Source: Streptomyces sp. TRM70350 (GTDB lineage: Bacteria > Actinomycetota > Actinomycetes > Streptomycetales > Streptomycetaceae). Taken from it: 64,000 nt of DNA. The position numbers and the translations under genes were made by a program. The notes below the pieces were generated by a model. The model had not been told where the DNA came from. It searched no databases and worked only from the letters and a program-made list of their open reading frames with translations. The stretch is from assembly GCF_019219825.1 (NCBI RefSeq), contig NZ_JAHUXH010000007.1:1-64000 (forward strand), given 5' to 3'. This document shows positions 50,933 through 59,531 of the stretch, piece after piece. Every line of letters starts with the position of its first letter. Position 1 is the first letter of the stretch.

Positions 50933-52250
50933 CCGGAGGTAAAAGTTCCCGTAGGCGCGACTCGAAGGCCAGCGCCACGGGCTCCTGCCTGTGCGGAGCC
51001 AACTGCCCGTAGAACTCCCTGAGATGGCCCGACACGCGCTCAGAGGCCACGGCCGACGCCGGTTCCAGCGCTTGCGTGGCGGTGTGGCATGCCTGGTCGA
51101 GCTTGCCCTGGTCCAACTGCGTCCGTGCCAGCCAGAACGAATGAAACGCGCGGCCTCGCTGGTTGGTGCGTTTCTCCCGCCGCAGGGCATCCGCGATCAA
51201 CGGTTCAGCGGTCGCCGCTTCACCCAGTTGGCCATGTGCAATGCCCGTGTCCACGATGAGCTTCGGCTCGTCGAAGTACGTCACCCATGACGGGTCCGGG
51301 TCGCTCGACCGGATCTGCTCGAAATGGCGGTGCGCTTCGCCGATCGCCCGGTGCGTATCGTCGCGGTTCCCGAGGGTGGCATGGGCGAACGCTTCCCGCA
51401 TGGACAGCATCGACAGGACGCGCGGGGTCGTGCCGAGTGCCGAACGGGCCTGGTCCTGGGCGGCTGTCACGAGTGCCAGGGAGTCCGCGGGCTTGTCCTG
51501 GTAGGTCGCCTGCAAGCTCATGCACGCGAGGACGTTGGCCATGAACTGCCGGTCGTCGATCTCCTTGGCCAGTTGCAGGGCCTCAGTGAAGTACGCGCGG
51601 GCCTGGTTGTACTGGCGGGCGTCGAAGTACGTCCAGCCGGTGAGGCGTGCCAACTCGGCAGCGATACCGAACAGGCCGTTCTGGATGGACGGCCGCCGGT
51701 TCTCCTTCAGGAGGCCGACGACATACCGGAGCTGGCCGACGATGGCCGGCCTCAGCGCCTCGCCACCGTGCTGGTCGTCTCGTCGCCAGTAGTCCTCGAT
51801 GGAGGAGCGGAACGCTTCGAGGGTTGCTGCGCTGAGCTTGGATCGCGTGGCCAGAGCCAAGATGCTGTCGACATCGGGGCCTGGCAGTGACGCGGGGGTC
51901 TGCTGCTCGGGCTCCGGCAGTTGCGGCGCCTCTCGCTCAGAGACCATGAGGGCCTGAGGCGTCTCCCACGGTCTACGGGCAAGCCCCAGCATGTGGCCAG
52001 GGATGCGCAAGCCGTCCGAGATCCGCTCGATGACGTCCATGTGCTGCAACTGACGTCGTCCTGCGATGACTTCGCCGACACGGCTCGGCGTCAGGTCGCA
52101 GCGCCGGGCGATCATCGACGGATAGATCCCGGCCCTGGTCTTCACCAGCCGGAAGACTCTGGCGAAGTCCCGTACCCGGCACGCATCGATCATCTCCGGA
52201 TCGGTGAGCAGCCTGGCAGGCAGTTCCTGCGGCCGGTCGGCGTCGGGCAT
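50910..52250 (-). CDS. XRE-type regulator with TPR-like repeats
   Basis: About 446 residues. The N-terminal HTH (RLVKTRAGIYPSMIARRCDLTPSRVGEVIAGRRQL, about 35-70) is followed by helical repeats of the TPR kind (YFDARQYNQARAYFTEALQLAKEI, FWLARTQLDQGKLDQACHTATQAL). Such Streptomyces proteins resemble peptide-sensing regulators but their ligands are unknown. A 17-nt dyad lies in the divergent promoter region and is its likely operator, controlling itself and the small genes to the right. Confidence 0.85.
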   Translation of the reverse strand: MPDADRPQELPARLLTDPEMIDACRVRDFARVFRLVKTRAGIYPSMIARRCDLTPSRVGEVIAGRRQLQHMDVIERISDGLRIPGHMLGLARRPWETPQALMVSEREAPQLPEPEQQTPASLPGPDVDSILALATRSKLSAATLEAFRSSIEDYWRRDDQHGGEALRPAIVGQLRYVVGLLKENRRPSIQNGLFGIAAELARLTGWTYFDARQYNQARAYFTEALQLAKEIDDRQFMANVLACMSLQATYQDKPADSLALVTAAQDQARSALGTTPRVLSMLSMREAFAHATLGNRDDTHRAIGEAHRHFEQIRSSDPDPSWVTYFDEPKLIVDTGIAHGQLGEAATAEPLIADALRREKRTNQRGRAFHSFWLARTQLDQGKLDQACHTATQALEPASAVASERVSGHLREFYGQLAPHRQEPVALAFESRLRELLPPVSGSLRP

Positions 52251-52309
52251 TGGGTGGCTCCCCACTGCGAGGGCTACGCAACGTCACTGGGTCTCTACTT
52301 CCCGCGATG

Positions 52310-52326
52310 TTACCCAAGTTGGGTAA
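52310..52326. promoter_or_regulatory. Operator-like dyad upstream of the XRE-TPR gene
   Basis: TTACCCAA-G-TTGGGTAA, perfect 8-bp arms, 60 nt from the regulator start and about 40 nt before the divergent small gene. Fits control of both directions by the XRE regulator. Confidence 0.6.
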
Positions 52327-52362
52327 TCAGCCTGACCTTTCCGCCGTGGTGCCCGGATCGCG

Positions 52363-52605
52363 ATGCTCCTGGACATGGCGAGCAACCAGCAGACCAGACC
52401 AGGCAGCGGTGAACTGGCAAAGGACACCGCCAGTGGACGTATTGGCGTCGTCATGGGTGAGGTCGGCGGCCGCGTGCAAATAAGGCCGATCGGCGGCGGC
52501 ACGGAGTGGGACGCCATTCCGGGCAACGTGAAGCCGCCGAGTGCGCGGGAGGAACTGAGCGCGCGCCTGGCCATCCGGAACGGCAACAGTCGGGACGGGC
52601 TGTGA
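52363..52605 (+). CDS. Small hypothetical protein, 80 residues
   Basis: A compact, probably beta-rich protein (ASGRIGVVMGEVGGRVQIRPIGGGTEWDAIPGNVKPP). Its stop overlaps the ATG of the next small gene (TGATG). No Shine-Dalgarno is obvious; the start may be 52363 or 52375. Divergent from the XRE-TPR gene across the dyad. No family recognised. Confidence 0.6.
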   Translation: MLLDMASNQQTRPGSGELAKDTASGRIGVVMGEVGGRVQIRPIGGGTEWDAIPGNVKPPSAREELSARLAIRNGNSRDGL

Positions 52606-52703
52606 TGCGGGCCATCGGCCGGTACGCCGGAGTCCTGTTCATCGTCATGATCAGTGGGTCGTGCGGCCTGGTGATCGGCATGGCTCTCGCCATCGGCCAG
52701 TAG
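52605..52703 (+). CDS. Tiny membrane protein, 32 residues
   Basis: MRAIGRYAGVLFIVMISGSC and the rest form a single hydrophobic helix of about 23 residues. Translation is coupled to the 80-residue gene by a TGATG overlap, the main support for it being real. Confidence 0.5.
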   Translation: MRAIGRYAGVLFIVMISGSCGLVIGMALAIGQ

Positions 52704-52860
52704 ACCGGTCACCCCGGACGGGTGCCAGTTTCCTTGGCTCCCCCCTTTCCCCGTCCGGGGTGGCCTCCCAAGCCCGCCTCTTGGTCGTTCTCAGGTCAAG
52801 ACTCGGCGACTGATGCGGGCGGCAAGTGCCAAGCACCGCCATACACAAGGGAGTAGTCGC

Positions 52861-53304
52861 ATGACGGCAACGGCGAACGATCAGAAGACCGGTCGCGCGG
52901 TGGCTGGTGAGGAACTCTTCGAAAGCCTCACCCACTTCGTGGTCGTCCACAACGGGCAGTCCCGCGAGCGGGCCGAGCGGATCGCGGACCAGGCGGTGGC
53001 CTTCGTGGTCACGGCGGCCACCGCCACCGTCCCCATGGTCCCGTCGGACGACGTGGACCTCGGCCTGCACGCGCTCATCCTGCACACCAAGGAGTACGCC
53101 GCACTCTGCGAGCAGTACGCGGGCCGCTTCCTCCACCACAACCCGGCACCGGGCGGTGGGGCCCGGGACCCCGAGAAGGTCGCCGCCTCGGCGCGCGCCA
53201 TGAAGGCGGCCGGGTTCATGGTCTTCGATGACCTGTGGACCGTGGACGGCACGAACCTGGCGCAGTGCGACTCGGACTGCGGCCGGCCGTACGGCCAGGC
53301 GTAG
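52861..53304 (+). CDS. Hypothetical protein with a His/Cys-containing helical domain
   Basis: 147 residues, AGGGAG upstream of the ATG. The central part (VDLGLHALILHTKEYAALCEQYAGRFLHHNP, about 60-95) resembles the conserved helical motif of glycine-rich-domain (GRDP/DUF1399-like) proteins, and the C-terminus has a CDSDCG pair that might bind metal. Function unknown. It precedes the kinase-like gene by 71 nt on the same strand, so the two are probably one operon. Confidence 0.6.
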   Translation: MTATANDQKTGRAVAGEELFESLTHFVVVHNGQSRERAERIADQAVAFVVTAATATVPMVPSDDVDLGLHALILHTKEYAALCEQYAGRFLHHNPAPGGGARDPEKVAASARAMKAAGFMVFDDLWTVDGTNLAQCDSDCGRPYGQA

Positions 53305-53375
53305 CAACACGACAGCAGCGGCGCGGCCGGCCTCAGCTCCTGGTCGGCCGTGTTCGTCCGGAAGGAGAAGAGACG

Positions 53376-54212
53376 TTGTCCGGGTCATCCCCTGAACTGC
53401 CGATCGTGGTGCTCGACGCACTGATGCCCACGGCTCAGCGCCTCGTCGTGGACCGCCGTGGCTCCATGGTGTGGGAGGTCGAAAGCCATCGGGGCCACTA
53501 CGCCGTGAAGGTCGGCTACCCGATCGGGGCCACGGCCGACTGGCCCGCCCAGCCCTGGACCGCGCTCGCACCCGCGCGTGAGGGAGCCGTTCTGCATCGT
53601 CTTGGCTTCGATGACTTCGCGTACGGCGAGTGGGAGCGCGGGACGTGGAACTTCCAGCCGTGGCGCGAAGGGCCGGACTTGTACCAGTTGTGGGAGCCCT
53701 GCCGTAGGCAGGACTCGTCCGTCGAACCGCCCGCCAGTGTCGCGCTCGGTTGTGTCGAGGCGCTGGCCGAACTCCACGCAAAGGGCTGGTCCCACGGTGA
53801 CGTACAGCCCGCTCACTTCATCATCGGGCCGGAGCGGACTCACCTCATCGATCTCGCCCTGGCTCGGGGCGGACATGTGCCCGAGGGGTACGACTTCCCG
53901 TTCCGCGGCTGCCTCGTCCACTACGAGGCGCCGGAGATCGCGCGCAGCGTGCTCGCGACAGGAGAAGCCGAACCGACGCAGGAAGCCGACATCTACGCGC
54001 TCGGCGCGTCCCTCCTCATCTCCGCCACCGGCTGGCGAGCTGTCGAGTATCCGGACGACGCTCCGCGCCCCGTCCAGAGAGAGGCCGTGGCAAGCGGCAA
54101 GCGTCGTCCCGTGAAAGCCCCCGGTGAGCTGGGCGAGTTGGTCGACGCAATGCTCAGCTATGCCCCGGAGGACCGGCCGACCATCTACGAGGTGGGCAAA
54201 GCCCTGAGCTGA
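53376..54212 (+). CDS. Protein-kinase-like protein
   Basis: 278 residues from a TTG with AAGGAG upstream. Kinase-fold motifs are reduced but recognisable: beta-3 Lys in HYAVKVGYP, a catalytic loop HGDVQPAHFI (HxD with the Asn position changed to His/Phe), a metal-binding IDLALARG in place of DFG, an APE-like YEAPEIAR, and ADIYALGASLLISATG. It may phosphorylate a small molecule or protein, or be a pseudokinase. It is the last gene before a strong terminator and probably works with the preceding 147-residue protein. Confidence 0.75.
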   Translation: MSGSSPELPIVVLDALMPTAQRLVVDRRGSMVWEVESHRGHYAVKVGYPIGATADWPAQPWTALAPAREGAVLHRLGFDDFAYGEWERGTWNFQPWREGPDLYQLWEPCRRQDSSVEPPASVALGCVEALAELHAKGWSHGDVQPAHFIIGPERTHLIDLALARGGHVPEGYDFPFRGCLVHYEAPEIARSVLATGEAEPTQEADIYALGASLLISATGWRAVEYPDDAPRPVQREAVASGKRRPVKAPGELGELVDAMLSYAPEDRPTIYEVGKALS

Positions 54213-54226
54213 CTCCCAGTAGCGAA

Positions 54227-54271
54227 GACCGGACCACCCACAGCCTGGACAGCATCACGGGTGGTCCGGTC
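54227..54271 (+). terminator. Hairpin terminator after the kinase-like gene
   Basis: GACCGGACCACCC and GGGTGGTCCGGTC form a perfect 13-bp stem around a 19-nt loop, 15 nt past the stop. No T-run, as is common in Streptomyces. Confidence 0.7.
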
Positions 54272-54860
54272 GCGGAATCCCTGGTCAGGACCCCGGTGCC
54301 GATGGTATCGGGGCGGTTGGCGTGCTCGGATGCGGGTGCTGCTGCAACCCCCGGCTTCGCGTTGTCGAGTTGGAGAGGGGTCCTGACCTGAGCCACCGAA
54401 AGTCAGCCACGGCGGCGGGTACGCCGAAAGAGCACCGTCACGTGTGTCTCCAGCAACCCCCCGCCGGCCTCAGCCACGCTTCTTCCATTCGTCACGGCCC
54501 TCGCCCCGTCCCGGCCTGGGCGTTGTCGACGCAGGTGCCTGGCGTGTGGTCCTGCCTGTGGCTTTGGGTTCCATCGGCTGCGAAGCGTGGACTGGTCGGG
54601 TAGCGGGGTCTCGCTTGGTCGGTGTCGGCCTGGTCCTGGTGCTCGGACTGGTCAGGTTGTTTCCTGGTCTGGCTGTCCGCCTTGGCGGTGTTGCGCGCTG
54701 AGCGGCGGGGGCCGCCGGAGCGGTGGCGGAGACAAGGAGGGCCGGCGGCCACGGGCCGCCGGCGCGCGCGGCCCGCCGTAGGAGGGCGAATTTCTACTTC
54801 CGGTCACGAATTTGGAATCGACTCTGGGACCCTGAAAAATGTTGCCGCCAACGACCTCGG
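54272..54860. other. Long non-coding stretch
   Basis: About 590 bp with no credible gene on either strand. It includes a 10-bp inverted repeat (GCCGGCGGCC-ACG-GGCCGCCGGC, 54741-54763) that could be a terminator, and ends at the 3' half of a tRNA-Ser. The sequence looks decayed, as expected at an island edge. Confidence 0.5.
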
Positions 54861-54912
54861 CGGAGGCGGTGGGTTTTGAACCCACGGTGACATCGCTGCC
54901 ACGGCGGTTTCA
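54861..54912 (-). other. 3' half of a tRNA-Ser
   Basis: The minus strand from 54912 reads TGAAA (anticodon loop end), stem CCGCC, a long variable arm (GTGGCAGCGATGTCACC, a hairpin typical of serine tRNA), T arm GTGGG-TTCAAAA-CCCAC, and acceptor CGCCTCC with discriminator G. No D arm or anticodon 5' stem precedes it. The break is again in the anticodon loop. The acceptor does not pair with the 5' half at 49771-49809, so they derive from different serine tRNA genes. Confidence 0.7.
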
Positions 54913-54944
54913 CGCCCGCTGCCTCCGGCTCGTGCACGCTGATC

Positions 54945-55772
54945 TCACTCCGCGGGCGGCCCGGCCAGGTCCGCGACCACGGCCGCGTGGTCCGAGGGCC
55001 AGACGCCGTCCACCGGGCCGTCGCCCGCCCGCCGGACCGACCGCACATGGCCGAGGCCGTCCGGGCCGGGTGGGCCGACGTGGATGTAGTCGATGCGGGC
55101 GGCGGGGTACCGGCCGGGGGCGACGTACGGGTTCGCCGGGTCCCAGGTGTGGGACGGGGCGCCCGGGTCGGCGTACTCCCAGGCGTCGAGGAGGACCTGG
55201 CGGGGGACGGCCGGGGTGGTCCGGTAGCCGCCGAGGAGGCGGATCTCGTCGGAGTCGGGCCAGGCGTTGAAGTCGCCGGTGACGACCGGCGGGAAGGGGG
55301 TGTCGCCCCGGTGCTCGGCGACGAACTCGGCGAGCGCGGTGACCTGACGGCAGCGGGTGGCCGAGGCGTGCAGGGCGGAGGTGAGGTGGGTGGTGAAGAA
55401 GGGCACCGTGCAGGAGGGTGTGGCCAGGCGGGTGTAGAGGGCGAGGCGGCCGTCGTCGACGTCCGTGGGCGCCGGGAGCGGGAGGACGGCCTGTTCGGTG
55501 ATGGGCCAGCGGCTGAGGACGGCGTTGCCGATGCCGACGGTGGGGTCCCCGATGCGGTGCTGCCAGCGCTCGGGGGCGTGCGACGGGGCCCACGTCCAGT
55601 GCAGGCCCAGTGCGCCGGCCAGCCACTCGGCGAGGTTCTCACCCCCCTGGTCCCACACCTCCTGCAGGCCCACGACATCGGGACGCAGCTCGCGCAGCGC
55701 GCCGAGGATCGCCTTCTGCCGTTCCGCCCAGGGCCCGAACCGCCACCACAGGTTCCAGGTCACGACCCGCAT
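54945..55772 (-). CDS. Endonuclease/exonuclease/phosphatase-family protein
   Basis: 275 residues. The EEP fold motifs are present: RVVTWNLWW at the start, GLQEVWD (metal Glu near residue 37), THLTSALHASATRCRQ, VVTGDFNAWPDS (near 160), RIDYIHVG and the final WPSDHAAVVADL. It cleaves a phosphodiester or phosphoester; the substrate could be nucleic acid, lipid or sugar. No signal peptide, so cytoplasmic. Start at 55772 chosen because GAGGAC precedes it and the protein then begins with the conserved strand. Confidence 0.9.
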   Translation of the reverse strand: MRVVTWNLWWRFGPWAERQKAILGALRELRPDVVGLQEVWDQGGENLAEWLAGALGLHWTWAPSHAPERWQHRIGDPTVGIGNAVLSRWPITEQAVLPLPAPTDVDDGRLALYTRLATPSCTVPFFTTHLTSALHASATRCRQVTALAEFVAEHRGDTPFPPVVTGDFNAWPDSDEIRLLGGYRTTPAVPRQVLLDAWEYADPGAPSHTWDPANPYVAPGRYPAARIDYIHVGPPGPDGLGHVRSVRRAGDGPVDGVWPSDHAAVVADLAGPPAE

Positions 55773-55852
55773 GCCCACCGTCCTCGTCGCACCGCGTCCG
55801 AGGACCATTGAATCAACAACCACCCCGTTACGACACAGGAGACGTCACGCCG

Positions 55853-56248
55853 ATGAGCCGCATCGACGACCTCAGATTCCGCACCGCCACCACGGTCCAG
55901 CGCCGCGTCCTCAACCCCGTCCTGCGCCGACTCCCCCTCCAGACCCTCCTGGAGACCACGGGCCGGGTCTCCGGCCTCCCCCGCCGCACCCCGGTCGGCG
56001 GCCGCCGCGTCGGCGGCTCCTTCTGGCTGGTCTCGGAGTTCGGCGACCGCTCCCAGTACGTCCGCAACATCCGCGCAAACCCGCGGGTGCGGGTGCGGCT
56101 CGGGGGCCGGTGGTACGAGGGGACGGCTCACCTCCTGCCCGACGACGACCCGAAGGCCCGGCTGCGCGCCCTGCCCCGCATGAACAGCACGGCGGTGCGG
56201 GCGATCGGCACGAACCTGCTGACGGTGCGGGTGGATCTGGACACGTGA
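55853..56248 (+). CDS. Deazaflavin-dependent nitroreductase-family protein (Ddn-like)
   Basis: 131 residues with the split-barrel outline: RVLNPVLRRLP, TTGRVSGLPRRTPV, FWLVSEFGDRSQYVRNIRANPRVRVRLGGRWYEG. This is the small F420-binding group that includes mycobacterial Ddn. It would use F420 as hydride carrier or cofactor, consistent with fbiC in the same window. Substrate unknown. Confidence 0.88.
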   Translation: MSRIDDLRFRTATTVQRRVLNPVLRRLPLQTLLETTGRVSGLPRRTPVGGRRVGGSFWLVSEFGDRSQYVRNIRANPRVRVRLGGRWYEGTAHLLPDDDPKARLRALPRMNSTAVRAIGTNLLTVRVDLDT

Positions 56249-56263
56249 GGAGGGCGCCGCACC

Positions 56264-57709
56264 TCACCCCGGCCACACGATCGCCTGCACCTCGCTGTAC
56301 GCGTGCAGCGCGTACGAGCCGACGTCCCTCCCCACACCGCTCTTCTTGAAGCCGCCGAAGGGCGCCTCCATGTTGCGGCCGACGGTGTTGATGCCGACGC
56401 CGCCCGCCCGCAGGCGGCGGGCGACGCGGAAGGCGCGGGCCACGTCGGCGGACCAGACGTAGTCGATGAGGCCGTAGTCGCTGTCGTTGGCCAGGGCCAC
56501 CCCCTCGTCCTCGTCGTCGAAGGGGATGACGACGACCACCGGGCCGAAGATCTCCTCCCGGGCCACGCGCATGTCGTTCGTGCAGTCGGCGAGGAGCGTC
56601 GGGGACACATAGAAGCCGCGGTCCATGGGCGGTCGTGCGCCACCGGTGACGACCGTCGCGCCTTCCTTGCGGCCGAGTTCGACGTACGACTCCACACGGT
56701 CCCGGTGTGCGGCGGAGATCAGCGGGCCGACGACCGTGTCCCGTTCACGCGGGTCTCCGACCTTCAACCGGCCCGCACAGTCCGCCAGGTGCTCCACCAG
56801 CCGGTCGTACACGCCCCGCTGCGCCAGCACCCGCGTCGGTGCCGTGCAGATCTGGCCGCTGTAGAAGGAGAACGTCGTGCCGATGCCGGCGACCGCCGAG
56901 CCGAGGTCGGCGTCGTCGAGGACGAGGGCCGCCCCCTTGCCGCCCAGCTCCATCAACTGGCGTTTCATGGCACGCCCGCACACCTCGGCGATGCGCTGCC
57001 CGACGGCCGTGGAGCCGGTGAAGCTGACCATGTCCACGTCGGGTGAGGCGACGGCGGCCTCTCCGGTCTCCGCCGATCGACCCGAGACCACGTTCACCAC
57101 GCCCGGCGGAACTCCCGCCTCCTCCAGCGCCTCCGCCATCCGGTACACGGACAGCGGGTCCTGCGGGGCCGGTTTGACCACCACCGTGTTGCCCATCGCC
57201 AGGGCCGGGGCGACCTTGCCGACCGTGTTCGCCCAGGGGTTGTTGTACGAGGTGATGCAGGTGACGACCCCGACCGGCTGGCGCACGGCCAGTGCCCCCA
57301 TCACGCCCGCCTTCCCGATCGGACCGGCCTCGTTGATCTGCGGCGCGATCGGCCACTCGGCGGGCTCGACGCGGGCGTACCGGCGAAAGCGCGCCGCCGC
57401 GACGCCGACCTGCATCCCGCGTGCCGTGCCGGTCGTCGCGCCCGTCTCGGCCCGGGCCAGTTCGGCGTACGGCACGAGGCGGGCCCGGATGATCTCCGCG
57501 GCCCGCCCCAGCACCGCCGCCCGCTCCTCCGCGGGCGTCGCCGACCACGCCCCGAAGGCCGCGCGCGCCGCCGCGCACGCCGCGTGCACCTGGTCCCGCG
57601 AGGCCTCCGGCGCCCACCCGACGGTCTGCTCGGTCGCCGGGTCGGTCACCTCGTAGTGGCCGCCGTCCGGCTCGACCCACTCGCCGCCGATGAACAGCCG
57701 CCGGTTCAC
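56264..57709 (-). CDS. NAD(P)-dependent aldehyde dehydrogenase
   Basis: 481 residues. Catalytic Glu in MELGGKG (about 252) and nucleophile Cys in GQICTAPTR (about 286); substrate channel and cofactor motifs TSYNNPWANTVGKVAPALAMGNTVVVKPAP and SFTGSTAVGQ are intact. Oxidises an aldehyde to the acid. A GTG start overlaps the stop of the amidohydrolase gene (GTGA), so the two work in one catabolic operon. Confidence 0.93.
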   Translation of the reverse strand: MNRRLFIGGEWVEPDGGHYEVTDPATEQTVGWAPEASRDQVHAACAAARAAFGAWSATPAEERAAVLGRAAEIIRARLVPYAELARAETGATTGTARGMQVGVAAARFRRYARVEPAEWPIAPQINEAGPIGKAGVMGALAVRQPVGVVTCITSYNNPWANTVGKVAPALAMGNTVVVKPAPQDPLSVYRMAEALEEAGVPPGVVNVVSGRSAETGEAAVASPDVDMVSFTGSTAVGQRIAEVCGRAMKRQLMELGGKGAALVLDDADLGSAVAGIGTTFSFYSGQICTAPTRVLAQRGVYDRLVEHLADCAGRLKVGDPRERDTVVGPLISAAHRDRVESYVELGRKEGATVVTGGARPPMDRGFYVSPTLLADCTNDMRVAREEIFGPVVVVIPFDDEDEGVALANDSDYGLIDYVWSADVARAFRVARRLRAGGVGINTVGRNMEAPFGGFKKSGVGRDVGSYALHAYSEVQAIVWPG

Positions 57710-59436
57710 CGGGTGCTCACCGTCCGCGTGTCCCGTCCCGACCGCAGCACCCGCCCGGGCACCGCGCCCGTCACCACGTCGTCCCGGATCGCCTCGACGC
57801 CGTTGACCCAGACCGCCCGCACGCCGATGGCCCGGGAGTCGAGCCGGGGGCTGTCTCCCGGCAGGTCGTGCACCAGGGTGGCCGTACCGGCGTCGATGCG
57901 TTCCGGATCGAAGAGGACGAGGTCCGCGTGGTAGCCCTCCCGGACCCGGCCCCGCTCCCGGAGCCCGAAGAGCCGGGCCGGATCGTCGGTGAGCATCTGC
58001 ACCGCCTGCTCCAGCCCCACCAGCTTCCGGCCGCGCAGACAGTCCCCCAGGAAGCGGGTGGTGTACGGCGCCCCGCACATGCGGTCCAGGTGCGCGCCCG
58101 CGTCCGAGCCGCCGAGCAGGACGTCCTCGTGCTGCCAGGTCTCGGCGCGCAGCGCCCAGGACGCGGGGTCGTTGTCGGTGGGCATGGGCCACAGGACCGT
58201 CCGCAGATCGTCGTTCGCGCAGATGCCGACCAGACAGGCGAAGGGGTCCTGGCCGCGCTCCGCCGCTATCTCCCGTACGACCCTCCCCGTCAGCCCCGCG
58301 TTCTGCGCGCTGTACGTGTCGCCGATGACGTACCGCCCGAAGTCCGCCAGCCGCCGGAAGACGCCCGCCTCCTTGGACGCGGCCCGCCTGAGCATCTCGG
58401 CCCGTAGGTCCGCGTCGCGGAGCTTCCGGATCCGCTCCGGCACGGGCAGGCCCAGGATCTCGCCCCAGCCCGGGATGAGGTTGAGCGCGCAGAAGGTGCC
58501 CAGCGACATGTTCATCGGCGTGAGGATCGGCATGGTGAGCGCCACCACCCGGCCGCCCGCCTTCCGGGCCCGCTCACTGGCCAGCAGCTGCCTCGGCACG
58601 CGCTGCGGGACCGCCGCGTCGATGGTCAGGACGTTCCAGTTCAGCGGGCGCCCGGCCGCCGCGCTCATCTCCACCAGCAGCTCGATCTCGGCGTCGCTGA
58701 ACTGATCCAGGCACCCCGCGACGATCGCCTCGATCTGCGTCCCCTCGTGCTCACCGACCGCCCGCGAGAGCGCCAGCAGCTCGGCGGGCTCGGCGTGCCG
58801 CGAGGCGACCGGCTGCCCGTCGCCGTCGGAGTGGGTGGACGACTGGGTGGTGGACAGCCCCCAGGCACCGGCGTCCATGGCGTCGTGCAGCAACCGCACC
58901 ATGGCGGCGAGCTGCTCCTCCGTCGGCCGCCCGCCCACCGCGTCCGGCCCCATCGCATACCGCCGCAGCGCACAGTGCCCCACCATGAAACCGGCGTTGA
59001 CCGCGATCCGCCCCTCCAGGGCGTCCAGGTACTCCCCGAAGCCGTGCCAGCTCCAGGGCGCCCCCTCCTCCAACGCGACCAGCGACATGCCCTCGACCTT
59101 GGACATCATCCGGCGGGTGTAGTCGGCGTCCTCCGGGCGGTCCGGGTTCAAGGGGGCCAGCGTGAAGCCGCAGTTGCCCGCCGCGACGGTCGTCACCCCG
59201 TGGTTGAGGGAAGGGGTCGCGTACGGGTCCCAGAAGAGCTGGGCGTCGTAGTGGGTGTGGGGGTCGACGAAGCCGGGGGCGAGGACCAGGCCGGAGGCGT
59301 CCTCGCTGGTGCGGGCCTTTTCAGTGACCGTACCGATGACGGCGATACGCCCGTCCCGGATCCCGACGTCGGCAGTGAAAGCAGCCGCACCGGTCCCATC
59401 GACGACGGCCGCACCTTTGATGACGTGATCGAGCAT
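57706..59436 (-). CDS. N-acyl-D-amino-acid deacylase-like amidohydrolase
   Basis: 576 residues. An amidohydrolase barrel with metal ligands in FVDPHTHYDAQLFWDP (about 60), GHCALR, and the late DAGAHLDRMCGAP. The layout matches the D-aminoacylase / dihydroorotase-like group that hydrolyses cyclic or acylated amides. AGGAGGTG precedes the ATG. It is co-translated with the aldehyde dehydrogenase, so the pathway probably frees and oxidises an aldehyde-bearing compound. Confidence 0.88.
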   Translation of the reverse strand: MLDHVIKGAAVVDGTGAAAFTADVGIRDGRIAVIGTVTEKARTSEDASGLVLAPGFVDPHTHYDAQLFWDPYATPSLNHGVTTVAAGNCGFTLAPLNPDRPEDADYTRRMMSKVEGMSLVALEEGAPWSWHGFGEYLDALEGRIAVNAGFMVGHCALRRYAMGPDAVGGRPTEEQLAAMVRLLHDAMDAGAWGLSTTQSSTHSDGDGQPVASRHAEPAELLALSRAVGEHEGTQIEAIVAGCLDQFSDAEIELLVEMSAAAGRPLNWNVLTIDAAVPQRVPRQLLASERARKAGGRVVALTMPILTPMNMSLGTFCALNLIPGWGEILGLPVPERIRKLRDADLRAEMLRRAASKEAGVFRRLADFGRYVIGDTYSAQNAGLTGRVVREIAAERGQDPFACLVGICANDDLRTVLWPMPTDNDPASWALRAETWQHEDVLLGGSDAGAHLDRMCGAPYTTRFLGDCLRGRKLVGLEQAVQMLTDDPARLFGLRERGRVREGYHADLVLFDPERIDAGTATLVHDLPGDSPRLDSRAIGVRAVWVNGVEAIRDDVVTGAVPGRVLRSGRDTRTVSTR

Positions 59437-59531
59437 GGGGCTCACCTCCTGGAGCCGCGGTGATCGGTCCTACCTAGGGGCGCGGGGAACTGCGCGACCA
59501 GCCCCCACAAACCCGCAGCCGCCAACGACGC

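Noticed and set aside
49771-54912. A simple attL/attR pair for one integrative element
   Set aside because: The two serine tRNA halves differ in acceptor and anticodon stems, their order on the strand is wrong for a single insertion, and no integrase is present inside the block.
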